Shown piece by piece: positions 56,188 to 64,000 of a stretch of DNA of 64,000 nt. Below the pieces are notes generated by a model. That model searched no databases. It saw nothing but the letters and a program-made list of their open reading frames with translations, and was not told the origin of the DNA. The first letter of the stretch is position 1; every line of letters begins with the position of its first letter. Source of the DNA: Plantago ovata (Eukaryota; Streptophyta; Magnoliopsida; Lamiales; Plantaginaceae). A program made the position numbers and the translations under genes. Where the stretch lies: NCBI GenBank assembly GCA_028274465.1, contig CM051455.1:110916261-110980260 (forward strand). Reading direction: 5' to 3'.

Positions 56188-57320
56188 CTACTATCTCCAC
56201 CTGCTGGTCCTCCTGAAATGGTTATTACTCCTAGGCGAGGTAAATTGTCATCATCCTCTTCATCCATCCTGTGCTCTGACCTCCTTCTAGGGCTTCTTTC
56301 TCGACTACGTCTCCTCTTCTCGCGGTGTCTTTCGTTACCCATAACTTCATCGCTTCCCCGTCCTTCTCTTTGTCTTTCTCTTTTTTCATGCCTGGACAAC
56401 TCCTCTCTCTATTTGCAATTCCTCAAATATCCCTTCCTTATCAACGTTTCAATCTCTGTCTTCAGTTGCATGCAATCATCCGTGTCATGCCACCGTCCCT
56501 TGTGGAACTTACAATACAACTTTGATGCCCTATTTCGCTCATTAACATTAATCGGTTTTGGCCAATTAACCTCCAACTTTTGGTCCACAACTGAAGCCAA
56601 GATGTCGGGTCTTGGTCGATTCAGTGAAGTATAATCATCATATCTTCTTGGCGGGGATTTTTCTCTTCTGAATTGGTTCTTATTCTCATATCCTCCGCCT
56701 CTCCCGTCTTGCTTATTTTCCTTTTGTGCGTTGCTCTGTTTCTGTGATACCTTATCTTTTTTGTACCCTGCCCTAATATTTGCATTGTCTCGAAAATCTT
56801 CAGATTTTCTGAACCTTTTGCATAGTTCATCATAATCCGCCCCAGTCTCTAGACTCTCCCAATTCAATGCTATCATCTCCCTCAACCTTGAGTTGGTAGT
56901 GTTCTCATATAGATAAAATGCTCTTTGCTTCACACTGTGGGATTCCACCTCCATTGCTATTTCATTGAACCTTGTAATGAAGTGACGGACATTCTCTTGT
57001 TGGTCTTGGATTACAAGTTTTAGATCAGTATATGGCTTCTTAACTTTCCTCATCCGATCGAACTTGCATACAAATTGACCTTTGAGTTGATCATAACTCT
57101 TGATGGATCCATGTGCTAAGCTTCCCCACCAATCCATCGCACCATCAAATAGTGTTGTTGGAAATGTTAAGGCGCACATATTTTCATTATGCCCATAAGC
57201 CTCCATCCTACTCTCAAATCTGCTTACGAACCTATAGGGGCATGACTTTCCATGGTATTGCTGTAACGAAGGTATTGTTGTATCTGGCTTCTTTTGTTCC
57301 CTTCGTATTTCTAAGCTCAC
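56188..57320 (-). pseudogene. Element G gag core and start of protease
   Basis: 57320-56409 is a Tat-type gag: LQQYHGKSCPYRFVSRFESR, LFDGAMDWWGSLAHGSIKSY, MRKVKKPYTDLKLVIQDQQE, RHFITRFNEIAMEV, basic linker, and the knuckle CKFHKGRWHDTDDC followed by LKTEIETLIRKGYLRN. A TAG at 56409 is followed in the same frame by an Arg-rich segment and GVITISGGPAGG, the typical lead-in to Tat protease, until S1 interrupts at 56187. The frame resumes at 19405. Confidence 0.9.
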
Positions 57321-57347
57321 GGGATTATTTATCTTGACCTTGTCCTT

Positions 57348-58578
57348 TTACTTCGTAGCTATTTGCTTGCTCAGGACTGTCATTTTCTTTAAAAGCTCTC
57401 TATGTTCCCTAGCTAGCTCCTCTTGAGTCATTGTCCTCTCATCATCTCGAGCTGATTGCTCGACTCTTGCTTGAGTGTTTTGAGTTTGAAGTTGCGGCCT
57501 CTGGACTGTAGTGACAATAGCATCTTGGGCTTTAACTTGTTGTTCTTTATTCACCCCAGCTGTTAGATTTTCCCTTGTCCCTCCGACTTGTGCTTCTGAC
57601 CTTCTTTGCAATATTTGTCTCAAGTCTTCTGGCCTTGAGGTCTCTCCAATTTGATCATTTACGGTCCTTGTCTCCCATGGGAAGGTAAGTCTCTCTTGAA
57701 CTGTTTAATTCTATCATTTACGGTACTTGAAGTTCCAATCACGTCCAAATTTAATGGTCGTGTTGGAACTGGAGGATTAACATGACGGATGTTATCCTGA
57801 GAGATTAGGACATCATGATTAGTTAAATCAACAACACTCCTTGTAGCTTCTGATGCAATAGGAAGAGTAACATGCCGGGTGTTATCTTGTGTTGTTTCAA
57901 CCTGAGTTGGCAATGGTCCTATCAAACTTGCCGGTATTCCAGTAGTACCTCCTAGTTCGAATTGAAAGAGGTCATGTAAATGACTCAATTGCTCATTTGT
58001 TATTCCAAAGAGTGCATTGTTATCTAATACATGCCCATTTGGCAATACAAAGTTTCTCTCTTGGACTTGTGTGACTTGAAAAGGAGCTTGTGCTCCTCTT
58101 GTTGAGCTGGGGGGAAATGGTTGCGCTTGTGGATTCAATATCTGGGATCCCTGACTACCGTCACCCTTGATGGTATATTTACTCCCACTCTAGTTGATAT
58201 TGGTTCATTTTGTACCTCTTGTACGGGCCTTGCATTTCCCACTATATTCTCCTGTATGAGGTTCCTTCTTGCTTCTTCCAGTTGTCACAATTCTTCCTCT
58301 GCTACTCTTTTTTGATACTCCAGATTATTCAATTCTACTCTTTGCAAAGCTAGTATTCTTTCTCTTTCTTGCCCATTTCCTACCGAATTTGTTGCTGAGT
58401 AGCTCGCCGTATCTCCATCCCTTCGTGAATCAGTTCCCCTTCCATTTACATTTCTATTTGCTCCGCTGTTACTTCGACCCCTACCTCTGCCTCTTGCTCC
58501 GGTTGGGGGTCTTCCTCTACCTCTTGGTGATAAGTTACCTACGCCTCTATTTCTAGTGGTGTAATTGTGTCCTACCAT
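57348..58578 (-). pseudogene. Element G gag, N-terminal part
   Basis: Three open pieces in different frames: 58578-58285 (MVGHNYTTRNRG, a Gly/Arg-rich GRGRPP segment, then a helical RVELNNLEYQKRVAEEEL), 58138-57659 (Pro/Thr-rich, with VTLPIASEATRSVVDLTNHD and a short repeated DNxRHV motif) and 57623-57348 (LARE-HRELLKKM, coiled-coil-like). They are the decayed upstream half of gag; 57348 is followed in the same frame by 57320. Confidence 0.75.
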
Positions 58579-58615
58579 CTTGCTCAGTGGAGTCTTGGAA
58601 ACCCTTTCGTAGCGG

Positions 58616-58633
58616 TTCCCACAGACGGCGCCA
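58616..58633 (-). other. Primer binding site of element G
   Basis: TGGCGCCGTCTGTGGGAA on the - strand, three bases inside the LTR edge at 58637. Only the first nine bases match the tRNA-Asp site at 483-500. The tRNA is not settled. Confidence 0.65.
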
Positions 58634-58636
58634 AAA

Positions 58637-59480
58637 TGTAAGGGTCTTTTTCTAGTGAATCGGGAGACGCACTAAGAATAACCACTAAATCGTGTACAAA
58701 ATTCAAGTAACAATGTCCTTACTAAGTCACCATAGCCTATATGTAAATCCAACTATAAATTCTCCTCAGGTGCACAGTTGATCTTCTTCTACTTCAAAAC
58801 TTCCTTCCGTACCTGATATCATCAAAAGCACGTGTGGAAGTGTTGTTATGCCGGTTTGCCTTAGGTCAAATCTGATTGAGACTTTACTTGAAGGAGCTTG
58901 ATTATCCTTGTCTTGGTAGTAATTAATGTGAATAGTGAATACCTGATGATCTGAATTTGGATTTGGTGCCCTTTTATAGGTATTGGTCATTTGTAAGTCG
59001 GTCCAATCCCTGGCTTCTATCTGTCGTATCCTCCTTCTTCCACATGTCCTTTCTAGGCCCAACATTGACTTTTGTGGGCTTCGGCCCAAGCCCATCTAGA
59101 TGTAACTTCCACAATCCTCTTAGTCATTTTAGTGTTTCTTGGCTTGAATCTTCCTCGGCTCTTACTTTACCTCCTAAGTTAATTTCAATACAAGATACCA
59201 AATACCAAATGTCATAAATAATAAATAAGTGAGATAAGGAATAATGCACCTTGCATCTGTTCTCTCGGATCTCTAATCCTCCGCTGCTCTTCCCTTGTAT
59301 ATTCCTGACAACACTTAAAATAAAGAAGTCAAATAGTCAAGAGGCGAAATAAAGGAGATAGGGAACATCTGACCTATTTATGTGGACGTGAGGCGCTTTC
59401 TCCCCTACTGATTTTGTCCTAATATTCTTCTTGACTAAAATCTCCGGACCTTGGAACAATCCAAAGTGTGATTTTCATGA
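58637..59480 (-). repeat. 5' LTR of element G (right limit approximate)
   Basis: It starts TGTAAGGGTC on the plus strand next to the primer site. CTATAAAAG (58971-58979, - strand) is a good TATA box. No second copy exists in the window, so the outer end is not fixed; TTTACA near 59561-59566 is another possible end. Confidence 0.6.
58971..58980 (-). promoter_or_regulatory. TATA box of the G LTR
   Basis: CCTATAAAAG on the - strand, about 340 bases from the LTR edge that faces the primer site. Confidence 0.6.
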
Positions 59481-59789
59481 TCCTTTGTGAATTTTACCTT
59501 GAAGCTGAGGATCATTCAAGGTAGGGATGATTTAGAGACGGGGATGAACTTGAGATACTTTACACGTCGTAGTACTCCTTATTTCGTAATGGAGGATACT
59601 ATACGAACTAGGCATATTTTAATATCAACACTCATGATTACAGAACTTCAGTTCTCAAATACCAGACCACCAGATTCGATTGTGCAGCACTAGTGGACTC
59701 CAATTCTAGGCCAGTATAAGCTTAATAAAAGGGGATATTGTTTTGTTGGACGTTGCAATTATTAGCGAAAGGTCCCCTAACTGAATGTG
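59481..59789. other. Unassigned interval between G and S2
   Basis: No gene, repeat or LTR match recognised. A 68-codon frame (59487-59693) resembles nothing I know. It may be the outer G LTR or original flanking DNA. Confidence 0.5.
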
Positions 59790-61438
59790 TGTTGGTCCCT
59801 TTAAACAACAAGAAAAGACTAGAGGGGGGGTGAATAGTCTTTTCAAACTTTCGTCCTTTAAAACTTTCTCAGCAAGTGCTTATTACTTTTCAGTAATGAG
59901 TTTGCTGATACTTAACTTTCTCAGCAACCGTAAGTTAATTTTCAGTAGCTTGGTTTGCTGATACTTAAAATCAGAGAGCGGAAGTCTTTGATACAATAAG
60001 TGCTTTTTCAGTAAGTAAAGGTTTCAGCAAGTGATGTGAGTGACTATGTACAGACAGATATGATTTGCTGAAAACTAAGTACAGTAAGTAAATCACACAA
60101 ACACTTTTATAGTGGTATCTGAGAGTAGCGTAATCTCTCAACTAATCCACTTTGTCCTTTCTAGGACTGAATCCACTAATATATGATTGAGGTTCCTTAC
60201 AATCCCCTATCTAGAGCGGTTCAACAGAAACCAAAGCACACTTGCTTTGTCTCCAACCTAATCTACAGAACGTAACCTTGTTCTCCACCAAACTTGGTAC
60301 TTTTAATCAGAAAAACTATGCTCGATTAAGTCCCCCCTAAATATCACGCCTGAAAGGGTGTATTTTCAGTTACAGAGTTTTGGGGTGAGATAACTTAATT
60401 ATAACTTATTCAGTTACAACAAGTAATCTAAGAAACACAACTTTGAATACTTTGCAGTAAACAAGTTTGTTTGTTTCTGGTGTCAAGACTTGTCCTTGTT
60501 CGAAAGAAAGAACACTTAACTAATTTCTTAGCCGAGTTTGTTCTACTTCTTCACAAGTAGCTTTTTCAAGCTTTAAGTCGTGGAACGGATCAATGGCAGT
60601 ATAGAGAGTTTGAAGGTATGTGAGTTTAAGCACAAGTGAGAGTTTGATCACGTTGTTGACACACTTCAACTCTTCGCCAGATGACCTATATTTATAGTGA
60701 AAAATAAGGAGCCGTTTGAATTTTAAATTCCAAGGCTTTTGATCCTTAAGATGTCACTATCTTGCTTTTGTACTTTCAGCAGCGTCCTTGTTTGTCTTCT
60801 AGTCTTCATGTCCTTCGCGTGTAAGCTTTGCATTTAATGCATATTTGAATAGAATTCAAACAGTAACATTGGAGCGCAAATTCAAGTACTTTCAGCAAGA
60901 GGTCACATATGTTCCATCAGCTAGTGGTTAGTCTCAGTTTCAGCAAGCACAACCTACTTTGTCTTTCAGATTTTCACTTATGCAATGTTGTTGCTGAAGT
61001 TTCCACTTTCTGAGCAACATGTGCCTTTGTAGATACCAGTCTTCAGCAATCTTCAAGTCTTCAGATCTTCGAATTCTTCAAGTCTTCAGATCTTCAATAA
61101 TCTTCAAGATTCTGAGCGTTTTCTAAATGCTTCAATAGTTTGTTTGTAAAAAACAAAGTACATCGTCAGCAAATGCTTCAATAGGTTATTTTCTTTTTAG
61201 AAAATAAGATACATCATAAGCTACAACTTCAATAAGTTATTTTCTTTTCAGAAAATAAAATACATCGTAAGCGGTAAAAACCAACTTAACTAACACCTAA
61301 TCTAAGTCTCCAGCAAACGTTCCTCTTTTACAATGTCCTTAAAATTCTAAATTCCTATGGACCTTAAGAGTACTAGTTACTGGACTTTCCTTAATTTAGC
61401 ATGGTTAATTGCTCATCAAAATTACAAGTTTCCTAACA
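59790..61438 (-). repeat. 3' LTR of S2, 1649 bp
   Basis: Same ends as the S1 LTRs (plus strand TGTTGGTCCC to TTTCCTAACA). Extra length lies partly in a locally duplicated segment near 61140-61270 (two copies of a TTATTTTCTTTT-AGAAAATAA block with CATC-TAAGC) and in repeated CTTCAGATCTTC. Confidence 0.9.
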
Positions 61439-61704
61439 AATTTCCCCCATTTTGATGTTAGCAATCCATGGCTAAATTAATTGTTACCCTTTTAGAGGTT
61501 TCTGATGTTGAATAAATCAGTTGATTAATGCAAGCATACTTGAATAATTAAACAGTAAGCATAAGTAAATTGCATAATCAAAAACCAATAAGAGTCAAAA
61601 GCTTCATTGCTGATAGTTATCCTTCAGAAGTTTACATGAAATAGCAGAGATAACTTTAAACAGAATCAGCAAACAAAAACTTTAACAAAAAGTATTACAG
61701 AGAG
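61439..61704 (-). other. Polypurine tract and 3' UTR of S2
   Basis: On the - strand AAAATGGGGGAAATT precedes the LTR. The rest is untranslated and matches 20949-21188 in S1. Confidence 0.75.
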
Positions 61705-64000
61705 TTAAGCTCTTCCAGAAGATTTTCTCAAAATCTCTCTTACACTCTTCTCAGCAAGTGCAGTAAATTCAACACAGTCCTTTTCGTAGTTTTCCAGAAG
61801 CCTACGGACTTGTAGTTGAAGAATTCTTGCGTTTTTGCAGGCGGTATGATGATGCTTTTCAGCATTCATTTCACCCACAAATGCATGCCCCAATTGCTGG
61901 CATGGAGAAGCTGTGTATCTGAAATGCTTTTCGGATGAATCTTTCTTAGCCAGAGAAGATCTTCTTCTTGATCCTTAGCAGTGAGATAGAAGTACTCATA
62001 AGGAATCAATCCAAGTCTCTTCTTTGTTTTCTCTGTTACTGGGTCAGAGTAGTAAGCAATGCCAGGTGGTTTGATCAGATTTGGTTCTTGTTTGTATGTC
62101 TTACCAATGGCGATTCTTCTTACTGAGACCTCAAGATTCAACCATCTCCCAGCAATATTTCTTGGGAGGGACTCTTCCCTTTGATTTCTTTCGACTTTGA
62201 GTTCAATCCATTTGAACATTTGATTCAAAATGGTTGTAGGAAAGAACTCATTTACCAGCAAGTCTTCCAGCTTTAAGATCCAACAACCATGAATGTTTCT
62301 GATTACATTCTGAGTGGTTTCTTCATTGCTGGTCTTTGTGTATTCAATGCCGGAGCCAATAGCAATGCTGGCCAGCCTCTTTTCTTCCTGTCTTTGCCTT
62401 CTTCTTCTTGTCTTAGCATTGTCTTGATCTCTTGCTGAAGAGTCAGATGAGAAATGCTTTGAGTAGCCAAACGGAGTCAAGGATGTTAAGGGTCTAGCTC
62501 TTATGGCTTGAGCTATTGTTTGATTGTCATCATCTTCATTCAGATTGTGATGACTTTCAGTATGGCAAAAATCTTGAGTTTCAGCAGCGGTTTTTCTCTT
62601 TTTGGTACTTGTTGAATTCAACTCAGATTCTGCTTGCCTTTTAGAACTTTTCTCTCTTTCAGCAAGCGGTTCTATGGGCAGTGGCACATCAACAGCAGGA
62701 GGGGTTTGGTTTCTTTTTCTGGTACTCTTCTTTTCCCCCTTAGACATGGATTGCAACATCGGAGTGATGTGCAGAGAATAAAACTCATTGCAATTTTCAG
62801 CAAGAGTGCTTAAACTGTTATACTTCATGATGATTTGTTGCTGGTCAGAAGTCATTTTTTACAACTCTTTTTGAATGCTCATCATGTTCTTTTCATGTCT
62901 TTTCTCTGTTGCGGCCTTCTCATCCATGAAAGTCTAAGCCTTTACGAGAGCATTCTTTGCGAGCCTGAGCGCTTGACTTACATCTTCTTCATAGCTCTTG
63001 TGATAAAGACTGATGTCTTTCTGAGCTATTGTCAAACTGGTAGTGCGTCTCAGCACTGTGGCCAATATTTTTCCAATGTCAAGTGGGCTCTCAGCAAGCA
63101 ATGCCTCATCTTCAGCTTTGCAGGCATCATGGACTTCCTTTAGTGCTAAAATTCTAGGAGTAAACTCCTCAACTCTTGGGAACGACACTAAATGTGGTGT
63201 CAAGGAATGAACCTTAAGTTCGGAAGCAAACTGATCATCCTGTAATAGCAATTCGGCTCGTAAGGAATCATCTTTATCAGTGATATAATCAGGAGGAGGA
63301 ATCTGAACAACTTTTGGGTCTCGCTTGGATTGTTCATTCTCATTTTCTGACAAGTCGTCATCATTCTCAGATTCATCAAGTTGAGCAACTTTAGAACCTT
63401 TATCAGTAGCTTCACTTCCTTTCTGTTGAGTGGTTGCTGATGGCAACGCTTCAGACTCAACAACTGGAGTTTCACCAGTAGTTAGTTTTAATTCAGTAGT
63501 TGCTGAAGGCAACGTTTGAGACTCAATGACTGGAGTTTCGCCAGTAGTTAGTTTTAATTAATTAGTTGCTGAAGGCAACGTTTGAGACTCAATGGATAGA
63601 GTTTCGCCAGTAGTTAGTTTTAATTGAGTTTGAGACTCAATTACTGGAGTTTCGCCAGTAGTAAATGGAAGGGAGGGGACTTCCGTTGATCTTACTCCTG
63701 AAGATTGACAAATTTCTAGATCCTGCGTATGTCTTGCATGGATCAAGAGACTGTTCTTTAGAGCGCGTTGGTAATCTTCATCTTGTTCTTCATCATCATC
63801 AAGGTTTTATTCAGTAACCTTGGCATCAGAAACTGGACTTTTGCCATTTTTCAAGGCAACCCTTTTTCTGGCATATTCCTCTTCAGTATCAGCACCTTGC
63901 ACAGGTGCTTGATTTTCAGCAGCAGCAGGAGGAGGTTGAGATTCTTGCTGAGGTTGTTGTTGTTCAGCTTGCTGATTTTCAGGTTGAGTATTTCAGCAAC
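61705..64000 (-). pseudogene. S2 env-like gene, C-terminal two thirds
   Basis: The best-kept copy of this gene. 62855-61866 is open for 329 residues: a basic, nuclear-signal-like region (KSTRKRNQTPP, SKRQAESE, KKRKTAAETQ), then NIHGCWILKLEDLLVNEFFP, FKWIELKVER and LIPYEYFYLTAKDQEEDLLWL. A small deletion near 61880 shifts it into the last part (61893-61705, ending SVREILRKSSG). 63512-62934 has LLAESPLDIGKILATVLRRT and a helical stretch ending at a TAG. Upstream (63746-63558 and on to 64000) is Ser/Thr/Glu-rich with tandem repeats and a stop. No membrane segment or signal peptide was seen. Function unknown. Confidence 0.7.
63433..63660 (-). repeat. 66-bp in-frame tandem repeat in the S2 env-like gene
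   Basis: GTTTCnCCAGTAGT recurs at 66-bp spacing (63475, 63541, 63607), then after 47 bp (63654). The unit codes 22 residues around LTTGETPxxESxxLPSAT. S1 has a single unit (about 29620-29690). One S2 unit has a TAA, another is shortened. Confidence 0.9.

Larger units (their letters stand above)
59790..64000 (-). mobile_element. Element S2: second SIRE-like element, 3' part
   Basis: 3' LTR, polypurine tract and env-like gene in the same order and direction as S1; the rest lies beyond the window. Five bases before the LTR are ATGTG (59785-59789). S2 differs from S1 by many substitutions and indels and its LTR is about 130 bp longer, so it is a separate insertion of a related subfamily, not a recent duplicate. 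Confidence 0.9.

Overview
This window is a nuclear block from a flowering plant, made almost entirely of LTR retrotransposons nested inside one another. I found no convincing host gene. Plant origin rests on the element types: SIRE/Maximus-like and Angela/Tork-like Ty1/copia, Tat-like Ty3/gypsy with a second RNase H, and Athila-related gag. The species cannot be named from this sequence.

Layout. (1) 1-12789: a mosaic of an Athila-related Ty3/gypsy family, called A here, on the + strand: 5' LTR end, tRNA-Asp primer site, broken gag, protease-like domain, an extra ORF resembling the 'putative plant transposon protein' family, 3' UTR and a truncated 3' LTR. A gag-only element with very long LTRs (B, 1471-6918, - strand) sits in it. 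(2) 12790 to about 59480: an old Tat-like element (G, - strand), opened by a solo copia LTR (C1, 13059-15071, target duplication ACGAC) and by a 36.8-kb nest. (3) The nest is a SIRE-like copia element (S1, 19411-56182, - strand, target duplication CCTTC). S1 is itself interrupted by D (22639-29386, gag-protease-only element, duplication ATGAG), by a head-to-head pair of A-type LTRs with a gag stub (E, 30108-32985), by a complete copia element (C2, 36187-46188, duplication TTTTA, both LTRs 2079 bp), and by an inverted solo LTR of the C2 family (C3, 52512-54616). (4) 59790-64000: the 3' part of a second SIRE-like element (S2).

How the pieces relate. Perfect target duplications give the order: G first, S1 into G, then D and C2 into S1; C3 has a 4-of-5 duplication and E has none. 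C1 went into G independently. A and D are related non-autonomous families: both code only gag plus a protease-like domain in which the catalytic Asp is Asn, so they would need proteins from other elements. Most genes carry stops or frameshifts. The D gag-protease ORF (24177-25880) is open, and C2 pol has one frameshift and one stop.

Most unusual signals: (a) three adjacent GT-AG introns of 72-76 bp, all phase 0, plus a TATA box, in and before the env-like gene of S1; (b) a stem-loop after gag-protease in A and D whose two outer base pairs covary; (c) arrays of short GC-rich palindromes with a GCGnnnCGC core, upstream of TATA boxes in A-type LTRs and inside the elements; (d) a short motif, TTGCTGAAA in element sense, scattered over LTR, UTR and coding parts of S1 and S2 but rare in the elements nested in S1; (e) a 107-bp tandem repeat in the 3' UTR of G.
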